Shown here piece by piece: positions 1-5,755 of a stretch of 5,771 nt of DNA. A program made the translations under genes and the position numbers. A model generated the notes under the pieces. The model was not told the DNA's origin, made no database searches, and saw only the letters and a program-made list of their open reading frames with translations. Within the stretch, counting starts at the first letter, position 1, and every line of letters begins with the position of its first letter. Source of the stretch: an uncultured Clostridium sp. (GTDB lineage: Bacteria; Bacillota; Clostridia; TANB77; CAG-508); the NCBI GenBank assembly GCA_946497905.1, contig CAMMMI010000095.1:1-5771 (forward strand), written 5' to 3'.

Positions 1-292
1 ATGTATTTTTTTCTACCTCATTATTAACAATAAAATTGAAAATAACATTGCTATTTGATTTTAAAATATATTTAATTTGTGATATTTTCTTCTCATTACA
101 CTCTATATCGAATTTAAGATGATAACCTTCTGTATAATTTTTCACAGGATATTCTAATTTTTTTCTTCCTAAAAAATAAGTCTTTTTTACTTTACTTTTT
201 TGTTCAAAAAGTGTTACTATTCCACCTTGAATAAAATCAATTTTTCTTTTACTAATATTAGGATTTAAAACAACCATTGCTAAATATTTCAT
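1..292 (-). CDS. rpsF: Ribosomal protein bS6 homologue, N-terminal part (runs off the left edge)
   Basis: An open frame starts at ATG 292-290 and stays open to the window edge, giving 97 codons, so the C-terminus is missing. It is preceded by AAGGAAGG seven bases upstream, an excellent ribosome binding site. The translation follows the bS6 pattern: MKYLAMVVLNPN at the start (S6 proteins begin M-x-Y-E-x-x-x-x-x-x-P-N), then LGRKKLEYPVKNYTEGYH at about residues 42-59 (family: G-x-R-x-L-A-Y-x-I-x-x-x-x-x-G-x-Y), then a hydrophobic strand near NVIFNFIV. bS6 binds 16S rRNA with bS18 in the small-subunit platform. It follows the DUF3846-like gene by 17 nt in the same direction and is probably co-transcribed with it. 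The usual chromosomal rpsF neighbours ssb and rpsR are not in view and could lie to the left. Because the upstream genes are mobile-element types, this looks like an accessory, possibly viral, copy. The family call comes from pattern recognition by eye. Confidence 0.75.
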   Translation of the reverse strand, partial: MKYLAMVVLNPNISKRKIDFIQGGIVTLFEQKSKVKKTYFLGRKKLEYPVKNYTEGYHLKFDIECNEKKISQIKYILKSNSNVIFNFIVNNEVEKNT

Positions 293-309
293 ATAAATTC
301 CTTCCTTTC

Positions 310-726
310 TTATGCAGCATTTTTAAAGATAAATTCTTTATTATGCATTCTATTTTTTTCTTTAATTTTTCTTTGTCTATAATAGTATTCTTCTAAAAAT
401 TCTTCTTTGTAATGGTTTATTTTCTTTTGATGTTTTGAAAGTTTAAACATATTGTAAAACTTCCTTGTATCTTTCTTTTTCATTGAAGTAATTTTTTTAT
501 TTTTAATTGAAACAACAATAAAAGTACCATATAAAATGCATCCTTGAAAAAACCTATTAAATTCATCATTTTCTGCATTTTGATTTGCAATTATTAAGTT
601 GTTTTCATTTGCTCTTATTTTTAATAAATTATCTCCTATAAAAGCCTTTATAAATTTTGTGCTTGCTGGGATTTTAACTTTTTGTACCTCTTTATTTGGC
701 ATTACTAATAAACATTTAATTTTCAT
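310..726 (-). CDS. DUF3846-like small protein
   Basis: This is a 138-residue protein starting at ATG 726-724, with AAAGGAAG eight bases upstream. The first half resembles DUF3846 proteins, common in Firmicute phages and conjugative elements and of unknown function: an opening strand MKIKCLLVMPNKEVQKVKI, a middle LLKIRANENNLIIANQNAE, an Asn-Arg pair (residues 57-58), and a hydrophobic strand GCILYGTFIVV. The second half is strongly basic (KKKDTRKF, KHQKKIN, RQRKIKEKNR), so nucleic-acid contact is possible but is inference. The gene sits 19 nt after the methyltransferase stop and 17 nt before the bS6-like gene, so the three form a tight operon. The protein ends in -KNAA, a C-terminal Ala-Ala shared with three other proteins here. 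There is no in-frame CGG codon and the frame is intact. Confidence 0.75.
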   Translation of the reverse strand: MKIKCLLVMPNKEVQKVKIPASTKFIKAFIGDNLLKIRANENNLIIANQNAENDEFNRFFQGCILYGTFIVVSIKNKKITSMKKKDTRKFYNMFKLSKHQKKINHYKEEFLEEYYYRQRKIKEKNRMHNKEFIFKNAA

Positions 727-745
727 ATGTATATCTTCCTTTCTT

Positions 746-1538
746 TTAAAACAAAGAGATTTGACAATTTCCTTTAATCATAACCTCTTTAAATTTATTT
801 TGTATTGTTTTATCAACAATAATTTCATTTTGATTTGAGTTCATCATATTTTTTGAGTTTTTTACAAAAGCATTTCTAAATTTCCAATATTGTAAAAAAT
901 ATAGTGGAGTTTCCATTCTAAACTTCATCTTTTGTGATATTGAATCACCACATTTTACTATTGCAGGTATTCCATATAATGCTAATTGTATATATGTCAT
1001 ATAAACACATGTACTTGAAATATCTGTTACATCAATAAATAAATCTTTTTGATAATCTATATTGTGTTCATTTAATACTTTTGCATAAGCTAAAACTAAT
1101 CCGTCCAGAACCACAGGCCGGATCCATAACTGTTATGTATCCATTTGTTTGGACTTTTTCTTTAAGTGAATTTTCATCAGTTACTGACATTTCCGCCATT
1201 AATTCTGCAATATGTTCAGGTGTAAATACTTGACCTAAATTTCTATTTTTTGATGATATATTCATATAGATTGGCCCTAATATATCTACGATTTTTTTAC
1301 TATCTTCATACATCATAATCAATTCCCCAAACATTTTTATAAATAGCGATTGCTCCTTTTTATTATAGGAATTTATTGTTCTTAAATATTCATTTTCTAA
1401 TTCTTCATTTTTTGCAAAAGAATTATAAATGCTTATGGCACACATCTTTACGAAATCAGAAAAAATAGTTAGTCTATCATGAAAAGAACATAACTCATCA
1501 TAAGTTTTTTTAAATTCCATATTTTTTAATTCATACAT
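746..1538 (-). CDS. N6-adenine methyltransferase-fold protein with a +1 frameshift at CGG in motif I
   Basis: Translation starts at ATG 1538-1536 (AAAGGAG, six-base spacing) and runs 145 codons to DPACGSG (residues 139-145), the SAM-binding motif I of N6-adenine DNA methylases, preceded by QVFTPEHIAELMAEM, also typical of HsdM-like enzymes. The next codon is CGG (1103-1101). Reading it in frame ends the protein at 156 residues. Skipping its C gives GGA (1102-1100), completing DPACGSGGLVLAYAK, and the frame then runs to TAA 748-746, for 263 residues in all. The second part contains DVTDISSTCVYMTYIQLALYGIPA and a GDS segment, as in the short phage or conjugative-element members of the family. 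I see no (N/D)PP(Y/F) catalytic motif IV, so activity is doubtful. The last five residues, QISLF, fit the bacterial beta-clamp-binding pentapeptide. The gene lies 60 bases downstream of the Rad50-like ATPase, past a hairpin terminator. Confidence 0.85.
1100..1103 (-). other. +1 frameshift site at CGG A (methyltransferase)
   Basis: The zero frame reads GGT TCT GGA CGG ATT and stops 11 codons after GGA. Dropping the C of CGG gives GGT TCT GGA GGA TTA, which restores conserved motif I (DPACGSGG) and joins the two open frames 1538-1104 and 1102-746. The same trinucleotide occurs out of frame at 1120-1118 (CCG GCC) and 1195-1193 (GCG GAA) in this gene without disturbing the reading frame. Confidence 0.8.
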
Positions 1539-1558
1539 TTTGCACTCCTTTAATAATC

Positions 1559-1588
1559 AGAAAAAGACAGACTATATCTGCCTTTTCT
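1559..1588 (-). terminator. Hairpin terminator or attenuator between the ATPase and methyltransferase genes
   Basis: On the minus strand, AGAAAAGGCAGA pairs with TCTGTCTTTTTCT around a TATAG loop, giving about ten pairs with one G-U. The 3' arm carries a run of five T. It lies just after the Rad50-like ATPase stop (1599) and before the methyltransferase ribosome binding site (1550-1545). The + strand version also has a T-run, so it could work in both directions. The stem is modest, so partial read-through into the downstream genes is likely. Confidence 0.55.
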
Positions 1589-1598
1589 AAAATAATTT

Positions 1599-3581
1599 TT
1601 ATGCTGCTCTTGGAATAGCAGTATTATTTTTGCGATAAGTATTGAAAGTTTTTGCATTTGTTATCACAGGTTTTATAATAGTACAATTATCAGTATTATA
1701 ATAATCTGCAATTTTTAAATTTGAGCCTTTAACTACATTAGATACTATTAATTGTGAATTGCTTGAATAATCTTTTATAAAGTCATAATCAGCACAAGAT
1801 TCCATATCATCAATAAAAATAGGAAAATTAGTTCTTGCTATTTGATTAAACATATTAGCAAATTCTAATGCTGTTGCAATAGTTTCGGACCTAGATAGAT
1901 TAGACAAAGAATTTCCTTTGTATGTAATGATAAAATCTTCTTTGATTTCTCCAGTAGTTTTTAATACAGAATAAAAGTTTACTTTAACATCTTTTAAATA
2001 TTGTTTAGCAAGTTTCATCTTTTCTTCAATGTATGCAATATATAACTTTTGTGCAACTTTTCTAGCATCCTTTAATTGTTCTATATATTTATTTTGAGTA
2101 ACAATTTGCTTATTAAAATTAGATATGTCAATTTTAGCATTTTGTATATTTTTTTCTTTGATAGAAATTTCATTATTAAATCTTTCTATCTCTTTTTTTT
2201 CTAATTCTAATTTATTTATGTTTTCCTTTAGATTAGCAATTTTTTTACTATTATCTATGATAGTATCTCCACCTAATGCGTGATATTGACATCTTTCCAT
2301 TGCCAGTTTGAATTTCAAGTCTTTTTGCTTAGTCTCCAATGTATTTTTTCTATTAAAAGCATTTGTCAAATCTTTTTTCATATTAGCAATAGTCTTTTCT
2401 TTTGATTCATTTTGTATATGTTGTTCGCAAGTAGGGCAGATACAATTTGTACCTTCTTTAATTGCCAAATATTTTTGTTTACCAGTTTTCATTGTCTTTT
2501 CAAGTTCTGTGATTTCTGTTGATACATTCAAAATTTCATTTTCTAAATCTTCTACTTTTTGCTTTTGATTTTCTTTATCTTTAATTTGTTTATTATTAGA
2601 TAATGAATCTAATTCTTGATAGGCAAGTGAAAGTTCAATTTCTTTCTCAAACTTTTTGGTTTCAGGTAATTTTTCATCTGCTATATTTTGTGCATAATCA
2701 ATTTTTCCATTTAAAGTAGTAATATAGCTTTCAGATTTCTTAATATCTTGATTTAACTCTGACATATAAGTTGGTATATCTTGAGGGATACCTTCTAATA
2801 TTTTTTGATCTTCTAGTTCTAAATTATCATAAGCAATATCCATAAATATATTTAATATATGCATATTTATAAAGTCCTCTTGTTCTTTTGGAGAAAGCAT
2901 ATAATAATATTTTACATCTCTTAAAATAACATCTTTGAAACTACTAAATAATTCCTTTTGTGATAATTCCTCGAATTGTTTATTAGTAATTTCTTGTAAT
3001 TTATAAGAAGAATAAATTTCTTTTAATTCTTCTTCAGTGAATTTATCATATATTTCTCTTACATGGATTTTAAAATATCTTTTAAGTAAATTTTGCTTTT
3101 GCAAATCACTTAACTTATTAAATATTTCAAATGGTTTTATATCAGATAAATACTTATCTACCATTTCTTTTTGTTCTGCAGGTTTCTTGCTTAAGAAATA
3201 GAGCGGATTTATAATAGATAAAAATAATTTTTTATCTTTATAAAAGCTAATAAGTTCATTTTGAATTACTGGTTTTCCATCAAGAGTAAGAAAATTGTTT
3301 TTTGTTCCAACTTTATTTTTACCACGAACTAATATGTGTTTAATTCCTTGATTATCTGTAAAATGCAGTTCTCCATAAGAGGCATCGCATTTACGATGTA
3401 TAAGACATGATTTTTCATCTCCAGACAAATTAGTTCCCAACATTATATTTACAATTGCATATAGTATATTGCTTTTTCCAGAACGATTTTTTCCAGTAAT
3501 ATTAGTAGTATCAAATAATTTGGTTTCAAATACACCTTTGAATTTTCTAAATCCAATTGTTTTTATATAATCAACTTTCAT
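1599..3581 (-). CDS. Rad50/SbcC-like SMC-family ATPase with zinc hook
   Basis: This is a 660-residue protein starting at ATG 3581-3579. Its ribosome binding site (AAGGAG, seven-base spacing) overlaps the TAA of the preceding small gene, which suggests translational coupling. In order it shows Walker A GKNRSGKS (residues 30-37) after MKVDYIKTIGFRKFKG; a long Lys/Glu-rich coiled-coil region, roughly 270-520; a CPTC zinc hook at 382-385 in the middle of the coil; an ABC signature-like segment NSLSNLSRSETIATALEF near 555-570; Walker B FPIFIDDMES with Asp 591-592; and a D-loop/switch-like LIVSNVV. That is the Rad50/SbcC plan (phage T4 gp46 type): two half-ATPase domains joined by a hooked coiled coil, acting with an Mre11/SbcD nuclease in DNA end processing. 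It is shorter than cellular SbcC (about 1,000 residues). No nuclease partner gene is visible here. It ends in -IPRAA. Arg codons CGT and CGC are used and there is no in-frame CGG. Confidence 0.85.
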   Translation of the reverse strand: MKVDYIKTIGFRKFKGVFETKLFDTTNITGKNRSGKSNILYAIVNIMLGTNLSGDEKSCLIHRKCDASYGELHFTDNQGIKHILVRGKNKVGTKNNFLTLDGKPVIQNELISFYKDKKLFLSIINPLYFLSKKPAEQKEMVDKYLSDIKPFEIFNKLSDLQKQNLLKRYFKIHVREIYDKFTEEELKEIYSSYKLQEITNKQFEELSQKELFSSFKDVILRDVKYYYMLSPKEQEDFINMHILNIFMDIAYDNLELEDQKILEGIPQDIPTYMSELNQDIKKSESYITTLNGKIDYAQNIADEKLPETKKFEKEIELSLAYQELDSLSNNKQIKDKENQKQKVEDLENEILNVSTEITELEKTMKTGKQKYLAIKEGTNCICPTCEQHIQNESKEKTIANMKKDLTNAFNRKNTLETKQKDLKFKLAMERCQYHALGGDTIIDNSKKIANLKENINKLELEKKEIERFNNEISIKEKNIQNAKIDISNFNKQIVTQNKYIEQLKDARKVAQKLYIAYIEEKMKLAKQYLKDVKVNFYSVLKTTGEIKEDFIITYKGNSLSNLSRSETIATALEFANMFNQIARTNFPIFIDDMESCADYDFIKDYSSNSQLIVSNVVKGSNLKIADYYNTDNCTIIKPVITNAKTFNTYRKNNTAIPRAA

Positions 3582-3593
3582 AATTTAACTCCT

Positions 3594-3813
3594 TTATCTA
3601 TTTTTTGATTTTTTATTTTTTCGTTCATAAGGATTTCTTAAATATTGTGGTTTTATCCAATCCTCAGTTCCATTTTTAAATCGGACTAAATAATCTCTAT
3701 AATAAGAATCTCTTTCAATAATAATAGCTGGTAAATTTTTATAAAAAACACCAGCATTTTCACCAGGACCGATATACAAATACCTTATGATTTTTTTTGA
3801 ATTTATTATACAT
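3594..3813 (-). CDS. Small SH3/KOW-like protein with a +1 frameshift at CGG
   Basis: The best start is ATG 3813-3811, with GGAG at 3825-3822 in an AAAAGGAGA context and eight-base spacing. The zero frame reads MYNKFKKNHKVFVY, then CGG TCC TGG TGA, and would stop after 17 residues. Skipping the C of CGG (3771) gives GGT CCT GGT GAA and continues as GPGENAGVFYKN to TAA 3596-3594, 72 residues in all. The joined N-terminus (basic, then K-V-x-V-Y-G-P-G-E-N-A-G) looks like one small beta-barrel of the KOW/SH3 kind: a KKxxKVxVY strand, then a Gly-rich turn, and later YYRDYLVRFKNGTEDW, a strand pair typical of such barrels. The tail is basic (RKNKKSKNR). A TTG at 3779 could start the second frame alone, but only AAGG with three-base spacing precedes it and it would lose the first strand. 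The stop overlaps the ribosome binding site of the ATPase gene, so the two are probably coupled. The exact family is not recognised. Confidence 0.7.
3768..3771 (-). other. +1 frameshift site at CGG T (SH3/KOW-like gene)
   Basis: The zero frame is TAT CGG TCC TGG TGA. Skipping C3771 reads TAT GGT CCT GGT GAA. The CGG is codon 15 counted from the strong ATG at 3813, so it is in frame. The shifted glycine starts a GPGENAG turn. Confidence 0.75.
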
Positions 3814-3877
3814 TGTATATTCTCCTTTTTTTATTTAATTTTTTTGTTCAATATTGACTTTTAGATTTTTTTTATGT

Positions 3878-3906
3878 ATTATATATACAATTAATGCAAA
3901 TGACAT
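3878..3906 (-). promoter_or_regulatory. Promoter for the SH3/KOW-like and Rad50-like genes
   Basis: On the minus strand there is a perfect -10 TATAAT (3883-3878) and a 17-base spacer to a -35 ATGTCA (3906-3901), which matches four of six bases of TTGACA. Transcription would start near 3871, leaving a leader of about 57 nt before ATG 3813. The region is AT-rich, so chance matches are common. The position in the only sizeable gap between coding genes supports the call. Confidence 0.5.
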
Positions 3907-3909
3907 TTG
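3897..3909. promoter_or_regulatory. 13-bp palindrome over the -35 box, possible operator
   Basis: The + strand reads CAAATGACATTTG, a perfect 6+1+6 inverted repeat. The one-base centre makes it a protein-binding type of dyad rather than an RNA hairpin. It covers the whole predicted -35 hexamer (3906-3901), where a dimeric repressor would block polymerase. No repressor gene is identified in the window. Confidence 0.4.
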
Positions 3910-3940
3910 TAAATAACTAGTAGTATAAGAATTGCCTTTC

Positions 3941-5021
3941 TTATGCTGCTATATTTTTTTCGTTATTTTGTACGAATTTTACTTCTGATATAATTTTTTT
4001 ATCTTTAAACTCTTGTATCTCTGCCTCAAATACAGAGCCAATACCACATTCTAATATTGTATCAATAAGCTCTGGTTTAACAATAAAATTTATAGGTTTA
4101 TCAGTCATATCATAAAACTCGCCAATAAAATATTCTTTTGGTTTTCCATCTTTGTTAAAAGTTTCTGTATGATGTCCTGTAAAATAGTAGCATTTATCAA
4201 CATCAGGGTTTTCCTCAATTATAATTTTTTTTGTTGTTTTAGTCTTTCCTTTTGTAGTTTTGTTTTTAGTTTCTTTTACTTTTTCTTGTGTTTTCTTATT
4301 TTCTTGTTTTTGGGTATTTTCTACACTATTATTCACAGTTTGTACATTTGCTGTGGATTGTTCTTGTCTATTTACTTCAATTTCTGGGTTTTTTGTAACT
4401 GAATAAAAATCTTCTTTTTTCATAATATCAACGATATAATTATTAAAAGTTTTACCATCTTTAGAATTTTCAACTTGTTTTAAGAATAAAATATATCTTC
4501 CTTTAACACTATTACCTTGTGCTTTTTGTAAAGAAAAATATTCATTAAGTGAATCTATTGCTTGTGTACTTGTAGTTTTCATAAGCCATATTCTATCTGT
4601 TGCAATCTTAGGTATTAAGAATTTTAGCCAACCTACTTTTTTACAATCAGATGGACCATTTTCTTTTTTCTGTCTATATTGACATTCTTGTCCTAAACAA
4701 TCGACTTTTTGCCAACCATCTTTTGTCTTTTGATTTGCTTGGTCTGTTCCAAACATACAATAACATACTTGGCCTGATTGATTTGATCTTGAATATTTTG
4801 CTGAAAAAGGCTCATCACTTATAAATTCTATTTCAATATATGTCTTTCCCTTATATATTTCATCAAATTTTTGTAAGTAGCCTTGCATAAATTGGTCTTG
4901 TACTTTTGCAATAAAATGACCTAATTCTTTTGCTCTTTTTTTACCATTTGCTGTTTCTACTTGTTCTCCATGTTGGATTCTTCCGAATTACTGGTAAATT
5001 TACATACCTTGTTTGTTCCAT
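3941..5021 (-). CDS. Recombination-directionality-factor-like Cys-rich phage protein with a +1 frameshift at CGG
   Basis: The start is ATG 5021-5019, after AAAGGA (ten-base spacing) and 23 nt past the preceding gene. Twelve codons (MEQTRYVNLPVI) lead to CGG (4985-4983); in frame the product stops at 26 residues. Skipping C4985 gives GGA AGA ATC and continues as GRIQHGEQVETANGKK to TAA 3943-3941, 359 residues in all. The joined N-terminus (L-P-V-I-G-R-I-x-x-G-x-x-V), the cysteines near residues 86, 88, 108, 113 and 126, and the following GWLKFLIPKI...IWLMKTTS segment match the phage family often annotated 'hydrolase or metal-binding' or recombination-directionality-factor-like (phiC31 gp3 relatives). 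A metal site is inferred from the cysteines. A Lys/Thr/Gln-rich linker (about 215-275) joins this to a C-terminal domain, and the protein ends in -KNIAA. An ATG at 4888 would give an intact 315-residue frame but lacks the conserved GRI segment and a good ribosome binding site. The partner, if any, is unknown: no integrase is in view. Confidence 0.75.
4982..4985 (-). other. +1 frameshift site at CGG A (RDF-like gene)
   Basis: The zero frame is CCA GTA ATT CGG AAG AAT and hits TAA 14 codons on (4943-4941). Skipping C4985 reads ATT GGA AGA ATC, restoring the conserved V-I-G-R-I segment and entering the long frame that ends at 3941. CGG is codon 13 from ATG 5021. Confidence 0.75.
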
Positions 5022-5044
5022 ATTTTTTCATTCCTTTCATTCTA

Positions 5045-5407
5045 CTATGCAGCAACTAATTCTTGTGCATAATAATAATTTTTTTGTACTTTTGTTAAAT
5101 CAATAGTATAAACTGGATATATGTTATTTTTTATAGGACATATTCCTGTTTGACTTTTGATTATACCTAACTCTAATAATTGTGGTATTAGGGTAGGCTT
5201 GAATTTACAGTCAACCACAACCTCATCATCTCTTAACCTTTTACTATTTTGTTCAAGTGAAATATCTGCAAAATGTGCAGTTTCGTTTGTAGCTGGATCT
5301 GTACCAAATAAACTAAGTTGTAAATCTCCATTAGAATATCTTGAACTATGTAAAAAACAATTTTTGAATATAGTTTCATACAGTTCAAAACTAAATCCAT
5401 TTTTCAT
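5045..5407 (-). CDS. Unrecognised small protein, first gene of the operon
   Basis: I do not recognise this family. The proposed start ATG 5407-5405 gives 120 residues (MKNGFSFELYETIFKNCF...) and has AAGGAG (5424-5419) eleven bases upstream. ATG 5428 (MEGDLV) is an in-frame alternative without a binding site. The open frame reaches ATG 5596, but that extension runs through a long hairpin (5484-5548) and has no ribosome binding site, so it is probably leader. The protein contains LQLSLFG, whose QLSLF matches the beta-clamp-binding consensus, although its internal position may mean it is just a strand. Its C-terminal part (FKPTLIPQLLELGI, then an alternating polar/hydrophobic stretch) resembles the C-terminal domain of the RDF-like protein (VKPELIDTILECGI), hinting at a shared fold. 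It ends in -ELVAA with a TAG stop, 23 nt before the RDF-like gene. Soluble, with no signal or membrane segment. Confidence 0.65.
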   Translation of the reverse strand: MKNGFSFELYETIFKNCFLHSSRYSNGDLQLSLFGTDPATNETAHFADISLEQNSKRLRDDEVVVDCKFKPTLIPQLLELGIIKSQTGICPIKNNIYPVYTIDLTKVQKNYYYAQELVAA

Positions 5408-5460
5408 AATAACTAAATCTCCTTCCATTATTTTTGTGTAAAAAAGATTTTTTTGATAAT

Positions 5461-5470
5461 CCTCCTTTCC
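5461..5470 (-). promoter_or_regulatory. Orphan strong Shine-Dalgarno (GGAAAGGAGG)
   Basis: This is the strongest ribosome binding site in the window, yet no ATG, GTG or TTG follows within normal distance on the minus strand; the next ATG is at 5428, 32 bases away. ATT or ATC triplets close by open only a ten-codon frame ending in TAA. It may be a remnant, a standby site, or the binding site of a short leader peptide with a non-standard start. Confidence 0.4.
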
Positions 5471-5483
5471 TTTAAATTTGGGC

Positions 5484-5548
5484 AAAAAAAGAGAAAGTAG
5501 TAATCTAAAAATGGGGGCGATACTTTTAGATATATTACTTTCTTTTTT
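5484..5548 (-). terminator. Long U-tailed hairpin in the leader, candidate attenuator
   Basis: The arms 5548-5524 and 5510-5484 pair over about 24 positions with small bulges (minus strand: AAAAAAGAAAGTAATATATC against GATTACTACTTTCTCTTTTT). The loop of about 13 bases contains CCCCC, and the 3' arm ends in seven T followed by GCCC. It is AT-rich but long. Its place between the predicted promoter (5755-5727) and the first gene makes it a candidate attenuator. It also carries a T-run on the + strand and could end rightward transcripts. Confidence 0.5.
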
Positions 5549-5602
5549 ATATAAGCATAACAAATAATCTATATATTTATTATAGCTAATACCCATATTA
5601 TG

Positions 5603-5706
5603 CTACATTATAATAAATGTAGAAAAACTACTACTAACTTTATTTTAGTAGTTATGCCATAAAGATAAATCTTTATGGATAGTTATAGTATTTTAATAAC
5701 TATAAC
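5603..5706. repeat. Cluster of four tandem inverted repeats
   Basis: On the + strand: CTACATT/AATGTAG (5603-5609 and 5616-5622, six-base loop); ACTACTAA/TTAGTAGT (5630-5637 and 5645-5652, seven-base loop); CCATAAAGAT/ATCTTTATGG (5657-5666 and 5669-5678, a perfect 22-base palindrome with AA centre); GTTATAGT/ACTATAAC (5682-5689 and 5699-5706, nine-base loop). All arms are perfect, and four in about 100 bases is more than scattered AT-rich chance would suggest. They could be operators, leader RNA hairpins or an origin-type array. Confidence 0.6.
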
Positions 5707-5726
5707 ATAATCTTTTACACACTTAT

Positions 5727-5755
5727 ATTTTACAAGTATTTCTGACATATTTCAA
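5727..5755 (-). promoter_or_regulatory. Promoter for the leftward operon
   Basis: On the minus strand, -35 TTGAAA (5755-5750) and -10 TAAAAT (5732-5727) are separated by exactly 17 bases, each one mismatch from the sigma-70/sigma-A consensus. The predicted start is near 5720, just upstream of the inverted-repeat cluster and leader hairpin. Confidence 0.55.

Noticed and set aside
1068..1114. Two separate overlapping methyltransferase fragment genes (one ending at 1068, one starting with GTG at 1114)
   Set aside because: The second has no ribosome binding site, and motif I is split precisely between them. One gene with a +1 shift at CGG explains both.
3594..3779. A 61-residue gene starting at TTG 3779
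   Set aside because: The binding site is poor, and it discards the basic N-terminal strand encoded behind a strong ATG and SD at 3813.
3791..3798. Frame change in the A8 run (T8 on the + strand) of the SH3/KOW-like gene
   Set aside because: A shift here would also join the frames, but it gives KKIIRYLYIGPG instead of KKNHKVFVYGPG, a less typical strand. The CGG site matches the other two genes. It remains the main alternative for this one gene.
3926..3943. Hairpin TAAGAA/TTCTTA after the RDF-like gene as a terminator
   Set aside because: It has only six AT-rich pairs, overlaps the stop codon, and is not followed by a T-run.
1100..4985. CGG reassigned to another amino acid in a new genetic code
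   Set aside because: Reading CGG as any single triplet leaves all three genes in frames that soon meet TGA or TAA. Only a +1 change restores them.
1100..4985. Plain sequencing error at the three sites
   Set aside because: Not excluded, but an extra C before GG is not a homopolymer error, it recurs three times only at in-frame CGG, and out-of-frame CGG words are undisturbed. Read data are needed.
599..5441. Open frames on the + strand (599-838, 2308-2568, 4169-4402, 5157-5441)
   Set aside because: They lie opposite well-supported minus-strand genes, have Phe/Ser/Leu-rich compositions typical of antisense reading of AT-rich genes, and lack motifs.
5408..5596. N-terminal extension of the 5045 protein up to ATG 5596
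   Set aside because: There is no ribosome binding site before 5596, and the stretch runs through a long U-tailed hairpin. It is more likely leader.
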